From contig CP119318.1 of assembly GCA_029203105.1 (NCBI GenBank), forward strand, positions 1,936,501 to 2,000,500: a stretch of DNA of 64,000 nt. Reading direction: 5' to 3'. The notes beneath the pieces are model-generated. The model saw only the letters and a list, made by a program, of their open reading frames with translations, had not been told where the DNA came from and made no database searches. The stretch comes from Candidatus Kaistia colombiensis. Its GTDB lineage: Bacteria > Pseudomonadota > Alphaproteobacteria > Rhizobiales > Kaistiaceae. The position numbers and the translations under genes were made by a program. Shown here one piece after another: positions 1-9,121 of the stretch (its first letter is position 1; each line of letters begins with the position of its first letter).

Positions 1-489
1 GGCATAGACCGAGATGGTGTTGAAGGCGTGCTTGGCGCTCAAGGACGAGATATTGACGATCTTGCCGCCACCCTGGGCCGCCATGTGCGGCTGCGCCGCC
101 TGCGACAGGAAATAGATGCTGCGCAGGTTAACGTCGATGATGGCGTCGAAGTCTTCCGGCGTCACCTCGAGGATCGGCTTGCGGCGGTTGGTGCCGGCGC
201 TGTTCAGCAGGATGTCGAGGCGGCCGAGGGCGGCCTGCGCCTCGTCGACCAGCGAGCGGCAGGCCTTGGCGTCGGTGAGGTCGGCCTTGAAGGTCAGGAC
301 CTTGCCGCCGGCCTCTTCGATGAAGGCCTTGGCCGAGGCCAGGCGGTCATCATCGAAATCGTGGATGGCGATGGTGGCGCCGCTTTCGGCCAGCGCCCGG
401 GCCAGCACGCGGCCGATGGCGCCGCCGGCGCCGGTGACGAGCGCCGTCTTGCCTTCCAGCGAAAAGAGTTTCTCGGTGATACGAGCCAT
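1..489 (-). CDS. SDR-family NAD(P)-dependent oxidoreductase (C-terminus outside window)
   Basis: This is the N-terminal 163 residues of a classical short-chain dehydrogenase; the gene runs off the left edge. The start MARITEKLF is preceded by a GGAG ribosome site about 8 bases upstream. The Rossmann motif TGAGGAIG appears near residues 19-26, a DxxD-type nucleotide/strand region follows, and the NSAG and VNISS signatures come next. The catalytic tyrosine is just reached in the last codons (SVYA) while the partner lysine lies beyond the edge. It is the last visible gene of the apiose-type operon and could oxidise a polyol, sugar acid or ketone intermediate. The family is certain; the substrate is not shown by the sequence. 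Confidence 0.85.
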   Translation of the reverse strand, partial: MARITEKLFSLEGKTALVTGAGGAIGRVLARALAESGATIAIHDFDDDRLASAKAFIEEAGGKVLTFKADLTDAKACRSLVDEAQAALGRLDILLNSAGTNRRKPILEVTPEDFDAIIDVNLRSIYFLSQAAQPHMAAQGGGKIVNISSLSAKHAFNTISVYA

Positions 490-576
490 TTCATTGCTCC
501 AGCAGGATGCTTTGGGTTCCGGGCGGCGGGTCGGCCGGCCGGCTGAGAACGGGGATTCAGGTCGGGAGAGGGGGCG

Positions 577-1425
577 TCAGAGCTCGACGGGGCGCGCCGG
601 ATCGAGGATCCATTCGCTCCACGAGCCGATGTAGTGTTTGGCGTCGCCGAGCCCCGCATGGGCCAGTGCCACCAGGTTCTGCGCCGCCGTGACGCCCGAG
701 CCGCAATAGAAGATCGTCTGCGAGGACGGCACGTCGCCGAGCAGGCCGAGATAATGGGCGCGCAGTTCCTCGGGCGAACGGAAATGGCCGTTGGCGTCGA
801 GCGTGTCGGCGCGGTTGGCGAGCCGGGCGCCGGGAATGTGGCCGCGGACGGGGTCGTGATAGACGCCGCCGCCATGGAAGCCTTCCTTGGAGCGGGAATC
901 GAACACGGCCCAGGTGGGATCGAGGCGCACGCGGTCGACGTCCTCCAGCGAAGCGAAGAGCTGCGGCCGTTCGTTGAGCGGGAATTCGGCCGGCTGGCGC
1001 TGCACGGCATCCGACGAGACGGGGCGGCCTTCCCTCGTCCACGAGGTCCAGCCGCCATCGAGCACGGCGACCGCGTCATGGCCGGCCCAGCGCAGCATCC
1101 ACCAGACCCGCGAGGCCGCCATCAGTCCGCCGCTGGCGTCATAGACGACGACCTGCGTGTCGGCGCCGACGCCCCAGGCGGACAGCGTCTTCGCGAAGGT
1201 GGCGATATCGGGCAGCGGGCGGCGGCCGGTCTTGCCGGGTATGACCGCACCGGAGAGATCGGTGGCGAGGTCGGCATAGACGGCGCCGGGGATATGGGCG
1301 CGCTCATATTCGTTGCGGCCCCACTGCTCGTCGTCGAGCGTGAAGCGGGCGTCGATGACGAGCCAGTTCTGGTCGTCGAGGTGTTCCGCCAGCGTCTGGG
1401 CGGAAAGGATGGTGGTATGGGCCAT
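577..1425 (-). CDS. sseA: 3-mercaptopyruvate sulfurtransferase (two rhodanese domains)
   Basis: A 282-residue protein with tandem rhodanese domains. The N-terminal half is catalytically silent and the C-terminal half carries the loop CGSGVTA with the active-site cysteine at residue 241. The CG(S/G)GVTA loop is the mark of mercaptopyruvate sulfurtransferase rather than thiosulfate sulfurtransferase (CRKGVT). It would transfer sulfur from 3-mercaptopyruvate to cyanide, thiols or thioredoxin in the cytoplasm. It lies 40 bases after the aldo/keto reductase and before the SDR, on the same strand, so it is probably co-transcribed with sugar catabolic genes. That is an odd setting with no obvious pathway link. 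Confidence 0.9.
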   Translation of the reverse strand: MAHTTILSAQTLAEHLDDQNWLVIDARFTLDDEQWGRNEYERAHIPGAVYADLATDLSGAVIPGKTGRRPLPDIATFAKTLSAWGVGADTQVVVYDASGGLMAASRVWWMLRWAGHDAVAVLDGGWTSWTREGRPVSSDAVQRQPAEFPLNERPQLFASLEDVDRVRLDPTWAVFDSRSKEGFHGGGVYHDPVRGHIPGARLANRADTLDANGHFRSPEELRAHYLGLLGDVPSSQTIFYCGSGVTAAQNLVALAHAGLGDAKHYIGSWSEWILDPARPVEL

Positions 1426-1465
1426 GATCGTTCCTCTGTGGGTCGGCGCGGGGGCAGCGCCGTAG

Positions 1466-2512
1466 CTAGGCGGTCTCGGACAGGGCGGCTGCCGGGATTG
1501 GGATGTCGTCGCCGAGCAGTGTTTCGGCGCGGAGCTCGAGCCAGAAATCGGCGGGGATCGGATGGCGGAAATGCCGGAGGTTCTGTTCGATCTCGCCGAC
1601 GCGCGACGGGCCGTTCAGCACGCTCGCGACCGCCTGGAAGCCGAGCGGGAACTGCAGCGCGGCGGCCGCAAGCGGCACGCCGTGGCGCGCCGCGACGGCC
1701 TCGATCCGGCGCACGCGCTCGAGGATTGCCGCAGGCACGGCGCCATATTCGTAGCGGCCGGCGCCGGACGTGCCCGTCGCCAGGATGCCGGAATTGAACG
1801 CGCCGCCGATGACGATGCCGGCGCCCTCGCGCTCGGCGCGCAACAGCTCGTCGGCGAAGATCGTCTGTTCCAGCAGCGTGTAGCGCGAGGCGACGAGGAA
1901 GACGTCGAGCGGGTAGCGGTCGAGGAAGCGGTCGATCATGCCGCGTTCGTTGATGCCGGCGCCGATGGCGCCGATCTCGCCGGCCGACTTCAGCTCTTCC
2001 AGCGCGCGGAATCCGCCGGTCTCCAGTTCGCGCAGCCGCGCCAGAAGGTCGGCCTCGTCGGGGAAATAGCCGCTGTCGAGATCGTGGATGTAGAGGATTT
2101 CGACCTTGTTGATGCCGAGCCGCTGCAGGCTGTCCTCATAGGAGCGCAGGATGCCGTCATAGGAGTAGTCATGCACATGCTCGAAGGCGAGGCCGCCCTT
2201 CCACTTCGAGCCGTCGAAATGGGTGCGGTCGCGCGGTCGGAACAGTCGGCGCCCGACCTTGGTCGAGAGCACGAATGCCTCGCGCGGCCGGCGGTAGAGC
2301 GCGCGGCCGGTGCGGTGCTCGCCCTGGCCGAGCCCGTACCAGGGCGCGGTGTCGTAGAGCCGGACGCCGCCATCCCAGGCGGCCTCCAGCGTGGCGCTGG
2401 CTTCCGCCTCCGGGATCGCCTCGAAGAGGTCGCCGAGCGGGCAGGTGCCGACGCCGAAGACGGGAAGATGGAGATCAGTCCTGCCGAGCCGGCGGGTCGG
2501 GAACAGGGTCAT
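1466..2512 (-). CDS. Aldo/keto reductase (aldose 1-dehydrogenase type)
   Basis: A 348-residue TIM-barrel aldo/keto reductase. The catalytic tetrad is visible: Asp54 and Tyr59 in RLYDTAPWYG, Lys85 in LSTKVG, and His143 in YIHDLD. The overall layout (N-terminal RRLGRTDL, then PLG) resembles D-threo-aldose/L-fucose 1-dehydrogenases, which oxidise aldoses to aldonolactones with NAD(P). Its start overlaps the stop of the upstream Gfo/Idh/MocA gene by ATGA, so the two are translationally coupled. In this operon it could oxidise a pentose or reduce an aldehyde intermediate. It is not one of the enzymes needed by the core apiose-to-apionate route, so its substrate is uncertain. Confidence 0.85.
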   Translation of the reverse strand: MTLFPTRRLGRTDLHLPVFGVGTCPLGDLFEAIPEAEASATLEAAWDGGVRLYDTAPWYGLGQGEHRTGRALYRRPREAFVLSTKVGRRLFRPRDRTHFDGSKWKGGLAFEHVHDYSYDGILRSYEDSLQRLGINKVEILYIHDLDSGYFPDEADLLARLRELETGGFRALEELKSAGEIGAIGAGINERGMIDRFLDRYPLDVFLVASRYTLLEQTIFADELLRAEREGAGIVIGGAFNSGILATGTSGAGRYEYGAVPAAILERVRRIEAVAARHGVPLAAAALQFPLGFQAVASVLNGPSRVGEIEQNLRHFRHPIPADFWLELRAETLLGDDIPIPAAALSETA

Positions 2513-3555
2513 GCGGGGTCTCCCACAAGTCGGTCGGGATGGATGAGCCTGCCGCTGGCGGCGGAGAGGTACGCCGCTTCGAGCAGGGCATAGGTGGCGA
2601 GGCTGTCGCGGCCGGACGTTGCCGGCTCGGTGCCCTGGCGCAGGCTGCCGATGAAGTGCCGCTGGGTGTGGACGACGCTGTCCTGGATCTGCGTCCAGGG
2701 CGCGCTGGTCCAGGCTCGGCCGTCCTGCGGCACGGTGATCTGTCGCGTGCCGCCCTTGCCGTGCACGGTCAGCACCTGGTCGGTGCCGATCACCAGCGTG
2801 CCCTCGGTACCCTCGATCTCGCCCAGCGTCTGCGGGAACGGATCGGGATCCCGCTTGGTGGCGTAGCTGAAGTCGAGGATCGACGTCGCGCCCTGCTCGT
2901 GGCTGAGCAGGATGGTCGCGGCATCTTCGCCGGCCATGCCTTCCTTGATCTGCTGCGTGCGGCAGAAGACGCCGTTCGCCTCGCCGAACAGGAAGCGGGC
3001 AAGGTCGAGCAGGTGGATACCGACATCCATGATCATGAAGCGTTCGACGTGCACCAGATATGGCTGGTTCGAATAGACGTCGATGCCGGTGCGCCAGGAG
3101 AGGCGGCCGAAGGTCAGCCGGCCCAGCTCGCCGCTGTCGAGGATGCCCCGCACCGTCCGGAACAGGTTCTGGAAGCGGAAATCCTCGTGGATCATCAGCG
3201 GCACGTTCGTCGCGTCGGCGGCGGCGACGATCCGCCGGCAGCCGTCGAGATCGGGCGCGAACGGCTTCTGCAGGATCACCGGCACGCCATGGGCGAAGGC
3301 GAGCGCCGTCAGCGCCTCGTGCGTTTCCATCGTCGTCGGGATGTCGACGAAGTCGAGCGCCTCGGTGGCAAACAGGGTTTCGGCGCTGGTGTAGACGCGG
3401 GCGATGCCGAACTTTTCCGCGGCAAGCCTAGCCTTGGTTTCATCGACGTCGCAGACGGCGACGATCTCGACGTCGTCGAGGTCGGCCCAGCCATGCAGGT
3501 GGTTCTGGGCGAAGAAACCGCAGCCGATAACAGCGCCCTTCAAGCGTGCGGTCAT
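2509..3555 (-). CDS. apsD: Gfo/Idh/MocA dehydrogenase, probable D-apiose dehydrogenase
   Basis: A 348-residue two-domain oxidoreductase. The Rossmann motif GCGFFAQNH starts at residue 11 and the (E/Q)KP motif of the family is QKP at 96-98. The start chosen is MTARLKGAV, because the frame upstream of it is the reverse of the lactonase gene; it overlaps that gene's stop by four bases. Known biology: D-apiose dehydrogenase (ApsD) is a Gfo/Idh/MocA enzyme that oxidises D-apiose to apionolactone with NAD, and its genes sit beside D-apionate lactonase, as here. The assignment rests on that pairing and on remembered N-terminal similarity, not on an alignment. Another sugar or cyclitol dehydrogenase remains possible. 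Confidence 0.7.
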   Translation of the reverse strand: MTARLKGAVIGCGFFAQNHLHGWADLDDVEIVAVCDVDETKARLAAEKFGIARVYTSAETLFATEALDFVDIPTTMETHEALTALAFAHGVPVILQKPFAPDLDGCRRIVAAADATNVPLMIHEDFRFQNLFRTVRGILDSGELGRLTFGRLSWRTGIDVYSNQPYLVHVERFMIMDVGIHLLDLARFLFGEANGVFCRTQQIKEGMAGEDAATILLSHEQGATSILDFSYATKRDPDPFPQTLGEIEGTEGTLVIGTDQVLTVHGKGGTRQITVPQDGRAWTSAPWTQIQDSVVHTQRHFIGSLRQGTEPATSGRDSLATYALLEAAYLSAASGRLIHPDRLVGDPA

Positions 3556-5525
3556 GCTGCCGCTCCTGTTTCGGAGAGGGTTGCGACCGCGTAGGCGTCG
3601 AGCGGCAAAGTCCCCTCGGCGGGCAGGCTGACGGTCGTTTCGCGGAACGCGGACGGGTTGAGCGCGGCGGCCTCGAAGCTTTCGGCATCGAGCCGGCGGA
3701 ACGTCGCGGCGCCGAGGCCGGTGAGGCGGAGCGCCACGGGCTGATCGGAGAGATTGGCAAGGACGACATACCGCCGCCCGTTCGCGATCCAGCCGAACGC
3801 CGCGATGTCCGGGTTCGCGATGTCGATCGCGAGCCGGGTCTTGCCGGAAGCGTCGGCGAGATCGGCGGCGACATGGAACAGCGGATAGGCGCTGCCTTCG
3901 GCGACGTCGTCCCACCACGGCCGGGCATAGGCCTGTGGCGTCGAGACGAGGCCGAACGGGCCGACCGGCGCACCGAGGACGAGCGCATCGATGCCGAAGG
4001 GCGCGATGGCGGCGGCATAGCCGACATGCCAGGCGGCGCCGAGCAGCGCGCGCTGGCGCGGATCGGCGGCGGCGAGGCCGACGCGGCCATTGTCGGGATT
4101 GGGCGTCGGTCCCGGCCCATAGGGGGTGAGCCGCGCGCCGATGCCGATCGGGCCAATGTGATGCGGCGCACTGCCTGCGATCGCCCGCGCCGAGCGCAGG
4201 ATATGCGGCAGTGATTGCAGCGTTTCGATCACCGAGAGATCGTCGGCGGCGTGCACGGTCGGCGCGGTGGCGTGGGTGATGAAATCGAAGCTGCCGGCCG
4301 GCGGCCGCTTGCGGTTCAGCTCGGTGAAGAAGGCGGGCGAGCCGCTGCCGGCCGGAATGCCGGGGAAGCTCTCGCGGAGCGCATTGTGGATGGCCGCCTC
4401 GCTGGGCGCCGGCGGCCGCGCCTCGCCCGGCTGGAACGACGCCTCGTCCACCTTGGGGAAGGCGGCGACCGAAAGCGGCGCGATCCCGGCATCGGCGAGC
4501 AGGCGGGCCGCCTCGGCGATTTCCGGGCGCGGATCGGCCGGAGCAGCAAGCAGAAGCTCGAAGGCGACGGCGAGGCCGGTGCGGCGGGAAAGCTCCGCCG
4601 CCGCGCCGATGTCTTCCGGCGTGTCGCCGGCGGACGGATCGTAGCGGAGCAGAAGATGCTCGCCGGAGAGCCTTGCCAGCTGCGGGGCGATCGCCAGTGC
4701 CGCGCCGGCGAGTGCTGCCGGCAGGCCGATGCCGATCCTGGGCAGGCGGACATCCGTCGCGTCGCCGATCGTGACCGTCGTGGGGTCGCTCGCGCCCGAG
4801 GCGGCAGCCGCCGGCGGCACTCGCTCGACGTCGTCGCGGACCGTGACGGTCACGGATTGCCGCGTCGGCGTGCCGGCTTCGAGCCGGTAGGGATAGGGCA
4901 GGCCGATCGGCCGGCTATAGGTCTTGAACGAGGCGTCGGACCAGTTGCGGTGGTCCTCCATCTCGAACACGTCGCCCTCGAAGCGGACCGCGACCGAGAG
5001 GCCGGGCTCGGGCGAATGGGTAATGGCGCGGATATCGAACAGCGGCTGGCCCGGGCTGATCGCCTCCGGCATGACGAAGGCTTCGGTACCGCCCGAGGCA
5101 TGCTCGACCGCAAGCTCCCGGCCGACGACGCCATCGAGGGGATGCAGCACGACAAAGCCGGTGCGGTTGGTCTCGAAATCCGTCTCCGGCAGGATCGTCG
5201 CGGTGGCGTCGAGCGTGCCGCTTGCGGTGCCGACAAAGCGGATCCGGGCCGAGACGAGCTCCGTGCCGTTACGGTAGCGCGCCGTGTAGCCGACCGAGAA
5301 CTGGGCGGCGTCCTCGGCGATCTCCAGCTCGCTGATCTCGGCATCCGGCGTTCCCCAGCCCGGCGTGCGGACGAGGAAGGAGAGGCCGCGCAGGATTTCC
5401 CGGCCATGCCAGCTGACCCAGCGCAGAGCGCCGCGATCATAGGTAGCCGACAGGGCGCCGGCGGCGAGACGGCGGACCGGCGGCTCGAAGCTCGCCGTGC
5501 CGGTGAGGAAGAGGGGGCGGCTCAT
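3552..5525 (-). CDS. apnL: Probable D-apionate lactonase
   Basis: A 657-residue protein with no signal peptide. It shows an N-terminal beta-rich domain (about 1-270, with the stretch EMEDHRNWSDASFKTYSR near residues 200-220) followed by a TIM-barrel-like middle and a small beta C-terminal domain. The HRNWSDASFKTYS stretch is what I associate with the D-apionate lactonase family, which hydrolyses apionolactone to D-apionate. The neighbouring Gfo/Idh/MocA dehydrogenase supports this. The start MSRPLFLTG overlaps the permease stop by ATGA; a longer frame upstream is merely the antisense of the permease gene. Family recall is good but unverified. If wrong, it is a large conserved carbohydrate-operon protein of unknown activity. 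Confidence 0.7.
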   Translation of the reverse strand: MSRPLFLTGTASFEPPVRRLAAGALSATYDRGALRWVSWHGREILRGLSFLVRTPGWGTPDAEISELEIAEDAAQFSVGYTARYRNGTELVSARIRFVGTASGTLDATATILPETDFETNRTGFVVLHPLDGVVGRELAVEHASGGTEAFVMPEAISPGQPLFDIRAITHSPEPGLSVAVRFEGDVFEMEDHRNWSDASFKTYSRPIGLPYPYRLEAGTPTRQSVTVTVRDDVERVPPAAAASGASDPTTVTIGDATDVRLPRIGIGLPAALAGAALAIAPQLARLSGEHLLLRYDPSAGDTPEDIGAAAELSRRTGLAVAFELLLAAPADPRPEIAEAARLLADAGIAPLSVAAFPKVDEASFQPGEARPPAPSEAAIHNALRESFPGIPAGSGSPAFFTELNRKRPPAGSFDFITHATAPTVHAADDLSVIETLQSLPHILRSARAIAGSAPHHIGPIGIGARLTPYGPGPTPNPDNGRVGLAAADPRQRALLGAAWHVGYAAAIAPFGIDALVLGAPVGPFGLVSTPQAYARPWWDDVAEGSAYPLFHVAADLADASGKTRLAIDIANPDIAAFGWIANGRRYVVLANLSDQPVALRLTGLGAATFRRLDAESFEAAALNPSAFRETTVSLPAEGTLPLDAYAVATLSETGAAA

Positions 5526-6556
5526 CGCTTGTACTTCTTGATGAAGATGTCGAAGGTGACCGCGCCGACGATGATCGCGCCGATCAGCAATTGCTGCACA
5601 TAGGGCGACACGTTGAGGATCACGAGACCGTTGAGCAGCACGCCGATCAGCAGCGTGCCGATCACCGTTCCGGCGATGCTGCCGGCGCCGCCATAGAGGC
5701 TGGTGCCGCCGATGACGACGGCGGCGATGACGTTGAGCTCGTACTGGTTGCCGGCGACCGCCTCGGCCGAATTGAGCCGCGAGGCGAGCAGGAAGCCGCC
5801 GAGCCCGGCGCAGAGCCCGGTCAGCGCATAGACGCTGACAAGCGTGCGGTTGACGTTGAGGCCGCAGAGCCGCGCCGCCTCCGGGTTGGAGCCGATGGCG
5901 TAGACCGAGCGGCCGTAGCGGGTCGAATGCAGCACGAAGCCGGCGATCACCACGACGACGAGGAAGACGATGACCGGCACCGGCACGGCGCCGACCATGC
6001 CGCGTCCCCACCAGCCGAAGCTCTCGTCGAAGCCGCTGATCGGACCGCCATTGCCGATGATCAGCGCCAGGCCGCGGAAGATGGTCATGCCGCCCAGCGT
6101 CACCACGAAGGCGGGCACGCTGAGCCTCGCGACGAAGACGCCCTGCAGCGCGCCGGCGACGCCGCCGACGACGATGGCGGCGAGTGCAGCCCAATACCAG
6201 GCGAAGGGCGCGCCGCCGGCCGTCAGTTCGAGCCGGCCGGGAATGCCGCCCTTGGCGACCACCGCGGCGACGAGGCCGGTGAGTGCGATCAGCGCGCCGA
6301 TCGAAAGGTCGATGCCGCGCGTCAGGATGACGAAGGTCATGCCGACCGCGACGATGCCGAAGATCGAGACCTGACGCAGGATGTTGAACAAATTCGGCGA
6401 CGACAGGAATCGCGGCGCCAGGAAGGTGAACAGCGCCATGAGCAGCAGCAGGAAGATCAGCGGCGCGAAGCGGGCGAGAAGCGCAAGCGCATGGGTCGAC
6501 CGCGGGCGGGCGAGGGAGGGAGCGGGGGCCACGGAGGGCGACGGAACAAGGGACAT
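5522..6556 (-). CDS. Sugar ABC transporter permease (RbsC type)
   Basis: A 344-residue inner-membrane protein of the BPD_transp_2 (ribose/xylose permease) family with about 9-10 hydrophobic segments. The family landmarks are visible: GIDLSIGA in the first third, the VTLGGMTIFRG helix, YAIGSNPEAARLCGLN in the cytoplasmic coupling loop, and VIGGTSLYGGAGS near the C-terminus. It forms the pore with the ATPase encoded just upstream and would import the sugar delivered by the periplasmic protein at 8147-9121. It starts 19 bases after the ATPase stop and overlaps the lactonase gene by ATGA. By context the substrate is D-apiose or a related pentose. Confidence 0.93.
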   Translation of the reverse strand: MSLVPSPSVAPAPSLARPRSTHALALLARFAPLIFLLLLMALFTFLAPRFLSSPNLFNILRQVSIFGIVAVGMTFVILTRGIDLSIGALIALTGLVAAVVAKGGIPGRLELTAGGAPFAWYWAALAAIVVGGVAGALQGVFVARLSVPAFVVTLGGMTIFRGLALIIGNGGPISGFDESFGWWGRGMVGAVPVPVIVFLVVVVIAGFVLHSTRYGRSVYAIGSNPEAARLCGLNVNRTLVSVYALTGLCAGLGGFLLASRLNSAEAVAGNQYELNVIAAVVIGGTSLYGGAGSIAGTVIGTLLIGVLLNGLVILNVSPYVQQLLIGAIIVGAVTFDIFIKKYKR

Positions 6557-6575
6557 GGTTTCAACCGGGTTGGGA

Positions 6576-8150
6576 TCAGGCTGCCGCCTTGGGGAGCGTC
6601 ATCAGCCGCATCAGGCTTTCCTCGTCGGCATCGCGGCCGGCGAGTTCGCCGGTCAGGAGGCCGGCGCGCAGCGTCAGGATGCGGTCGCTGAGCGCCAGCA
6701 CTTCCGGCAGGTCGGAGGAGATGAGCAGGATGGCGACGCCATCGGCGGCGAGTTCGCGCAGCAGGCGGTGCAGGTCCGCCTTGGCGCCGATGTCGACGCC
6801 GCGCGTCGGCTCGTCGACGATCAGCAGGCGCGGCTTCAGTTCCAGCCAGCGGGCGAGCACGACCTTCTGCTGGTTGCCGCCGGAAAGCGTGGCGATCGGC
6901 GCGTCGGCGCCGGCCGAGCGCAGTTTCAGCCGATCGCGGAAATGCTGGAACGCGCCTTTCTCGGCCTTGCGGCGCAGTATGCCGAGCGGGCCGGCGGGCA
7001 CGCCGCCTGCGGCCGCGAAATTCTCGCTGATGGCAAGGGACGGAAACAGCGACTGCTGCTTGCGGTCCTCGGGCACGAGGGCGACGCCGGCGGCGATCGC
7101 GTCTCCCGGCCCCTTGGGTCGATAGGCCTCGCCGTTCAGCCGGATCGAGCCGCCGCCGATCGGATCGGCGCCGAAGATCAGGCGGGCGATCTCGGTGCGG
7201 CCGGCGCCGACCAGCCCGGCCAGGCCGACGATCTCGCCGGCGCGGACGGAGAAGCTGACGCCCTCGACAGAAGCCGAACGGGCGGAGCGCGGCCGGCTTT
7301 TCAGCCCTTCGACGTCGAGCACGACGGCCCCCAGCTTCGAGGCGGCGTGATGGCGGTCTTCCTCGAGCAGCTCGCGGCCGACCATCCAGCGGACGAGATC
7401 GTCGATCGTCGCGTCGGCGATGTCGCCGCTCGCGACGACGACGCCGTCGCGCAGCACGGTGAAGCTGTCGGCGATTTCCTTGACCTCTTCCAGCCGGTGG
7501 CTGACGAAGAGGATGGCGACGCCCTCGGCGGTGAGCGCGCGGACGGCCGCCTTCAGGCGGTCCACTTCGCGCGGCGTCAGCGATGCCGTCGGTTCGTCCA
7601 TGATGATCAGGCGGGACTTCAGCGTGAGCGCGCGGCCGATCTCGACCAGCTGCTGCTCCGCGATGCTCAGATCCGCGACGCGCCGTCCGGGCGCGATCTC
7701 GGCGCCGAGCTGCTGCATCACCTCGGTGGTCTGACGCGCGATGCGGCGCCAGTCGACCAGGCCGAAGCGGTTGACGGGCAGGCGACCGGCGAAGATCGTC
7801 TCTGATACCGTCAGGTCGGGAAACAGGCTGAATTCCTGGTGGATCGTCGAGATGCCGCGCTTCTGCGCGTCATTCGGTCCGGTCAGCTCGACCGTCTCGC
7901 CGTCGAGCCGGAGCGATCCCCCATCCGGCTTGTGGATGCCGCTCAGCAGGTTGATCAGCGTCGACTTGCCGGCGCCGTTCTCGCCAAGCAGCGCATGAAC
8001 CTTGCCGGCCGTGAGCGCCAGCGAGACGCGGTCGAGCACCGTCACGCCGAAGAAGCTCTTGGAGAGGGTTTCTAGGTCCAGAAACGAAGCCTCGGGTGGC
8101 GTGACGCCACCCGAGGAAACCGTCCCGGCATTGCTGCCGATTTGGGTCAT
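6576..8150 (-). CDS. Sugar ABC transporter ATP-binding protein (RbsA type, two nucleotide-binding domains)
   Basis: A 524-residue duplicated ABC ATPase. The first domain has the Walker A motif GENGAGKST at 56-64 and the signature LSIAEQQ. The second domain begins around residue 270 and has a degenerate Walker A (GLVGAGRTE) and the signature LSGGNQQ, the usual pattern for RbsA/XylG/MglA proteins. It energises the RbsC-type permease. The start codon overlaps the binding-protein stop (ATGA at 8147-8150). The first 30 codons contain a 12-bp perfect inverted repeat (see 8090-8116), and the short N-terminal extension before SFLDLETLSK is longer than usual, perhaps because it must accommodate that hairpin. 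Confidence 0.95.
   Translation of the reverse strand: MTQIGSNAGTVSSGGVTPPEASFLDLETLSKSFFGVTVLDRVSLALTAGKVHALLGENGAGKSTLINLLSGIHKPDGGSLRLDGETVELTGPNDAQKRGISTIHQEFSLFPDLTVSETIFAGRLPVNRFGLVDWRRIARQTTEVMQQLGAEIAPGRRVADLSIAEQQLVEIGRALTLKSRLIIMDEPTASLTPREVDRLKAAVRALTAEGVAILFVSHRLEEVKEIADSFTVLRDGVVVASGDIADATIDDLVRWMVGRELLEEDRHHAASKLGAVVLDVEGLKSRPRSARSASVEGVSFSVRAGEIVGLAGLVGAGRTEIARLIFGADPIGGGSIRLNGEAYRPKGPGDAIAAGVALVPEDRKQQSLFPSLAISENFAAAGGVPAGPLGILRRKAEKGAFQHFRDRLKLRSAGADAPIATLSGGNQQKVVLARWLELKPRLLIVDEPTRGVDIGAKADLHRLLRELAADGVAILLISSDLPEVLALSDRILTLRAGLLTGELAGRDADEESLMRLMTLPKAAA
8090..8116 (-). repeat. 12-bp perfect hairpin inside the ATPase reading frame, just after the binding-protein gene
   Basis: CCTCGGGTGGCG and its exact complement are separated by three bases. 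In the minus-strand transcript the hairpin begins about 30 bases after the binding-protein stop codon and lies within codons 12-20 of the ATPase. It has no U tract. The likely role is to protect the 3' end of the binding-protein message or to damp translation of the ATPase, as intergenic hairpins do after binding-protein genes elsewhere. Confidence 0.75.
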
Positions 8151-9121
8151 TGCGTGATCGTGCCGATGCGCTCGGCGTCGGCGAGGTTCGCCTTGGTGAT
8201 GGCGATCGGCTCGACGAGGATGTTGGAGTTGGCGGGCTTCACGCCTTCGCGGATGAAGTCGACCAGCGTCTTGACCGCGACGCGGCCCTGCTTGCCGGGG
8301 AACTGGTCGACGGTCGCGGCGAGCGAGCCGTCGCTGACGGCCTTCAGAGCATCGGTCGAGCCGTCATAGCCGTAGATGGCGATCTTGCCGTTGAGCTTGC
8401 GGGCTTCGACCGCCTGGGCGGCGCCGAGCGCGCTGTCGTCATTGGCGGCGACGATGACCTGCGGCAGCTCGGCCTGGCCGGTCAGGATGTTCTCGGTGAC
8501 CGAGAGGCCCTGGTCGCGGCTGAAGCGGGCGGTCTGCTCCGAGACGAACTTGTAGAGGTCGGGCTGCTTGTCGAGGACGTTGTGGACGCCCTGGTTGCGG
8601 TCATTGGCGGTCTTGTCGCCGGGGATGCCCTGCAGGTTGACGATGGTCGCGCCCTTCGGGAACTGCGCGGCGATCGCCTCGCCCTGACGCTCGGCGCCCT
8701 TGAGATTGTCGGCGGCGACGTTGGCGAGCACTTCCGGCACGCCATTGACGGGGCGGTCGATGGTCACGACCGGCACGCCGGCGTCGATCGCTGCCTTGAC
8801 GGCAGGAGCGAGTGCGTCGGCATCGGCCGGGGCGATGATGATGCCGTCGACGCCCTGGACGATGGCGGCCTCGATGTCGGCGATCTGCTTCGGCGCGCTG
8901 AGCTGGCCGTCGGCGCGAAGCACCTTCACCTTGCCGAGCTTGCCGGCTTCGTCTTCGAGCTGTTCCTGCAGGAACACGAAGTGCGGGAAGGAATAGGTCA
9001 GCGAGGAGACGAGGATCGTGACCTCGGCATCCTTGCCCTTCGGTTCCGCGAAGGCGTGCGAAATCGGCGCAGCCGCGAGCGCCGCGAGAGCGATCGCGGA
9101 GACTGTCGTCTTGATCGACAT
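8147..9121 (-). CDS. Periplasmic sugar-binding protein (RbsB type)
   Basis: A 324-residue type-1 periplasmic binding protein with an N-terminal Sec signal peptide (MSIKTTVSAIALAALAAAP, cleavage near HAFA/EPKG). The mature protein shows the ribose-binding fold: the QIADIEAAIVQGVDGIIIAP segment common to pentose/hexose binders, DNLKGAERQG, and VVIVAANDDSALGA-like helices. It would capture a monosaccharide and deliver it to the RbsAC pair encoded downstream. The start is the first methionine before a good signal peptide. As first gene of the importer unit it follows a 266-base AT-rich region. Substrate is inferred as D-apiose or another pentose from the downstream enzymes. Confidence 0.92.
   Translation of the reverse strand: MSIKTTVSAIALAALAAAPISHAFAEPKGKDAEVTILVSSLTYSFPHFVFLQEQLEDEAGKLGKVKVLRADGQLSAPKQIADIEAAIVQGVDGIIIAPADADALAPAVKAAIDAGVPVVTIDRPVNGVPEVLANVAADNLKGAERQGEAIAAQFPKGATIVNLQGIPGDKTANDRNQGVHNVLDKQPDLYKFVSEQTARFSRDQGLSVTENILTGQAELPQVIVAANDDSALGAAQAVEARKLNGKIAIYGYDGSTDALKAVSDGSLAATVDQFPGKQGRVAVKTLVDFIREGVKPANSNILVEPIAITKANLADAERIGTITQ

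Noticed and set aside
3552..6194. An 880-codon frame that would make the lactonase longer
   Set aside because: Its first 220 codons are arginine-rich and run antisense/out of frame through the permease gene. The internal ATG at 5525 overlaps the permease stop by ATGA and begins the recognisable protein.
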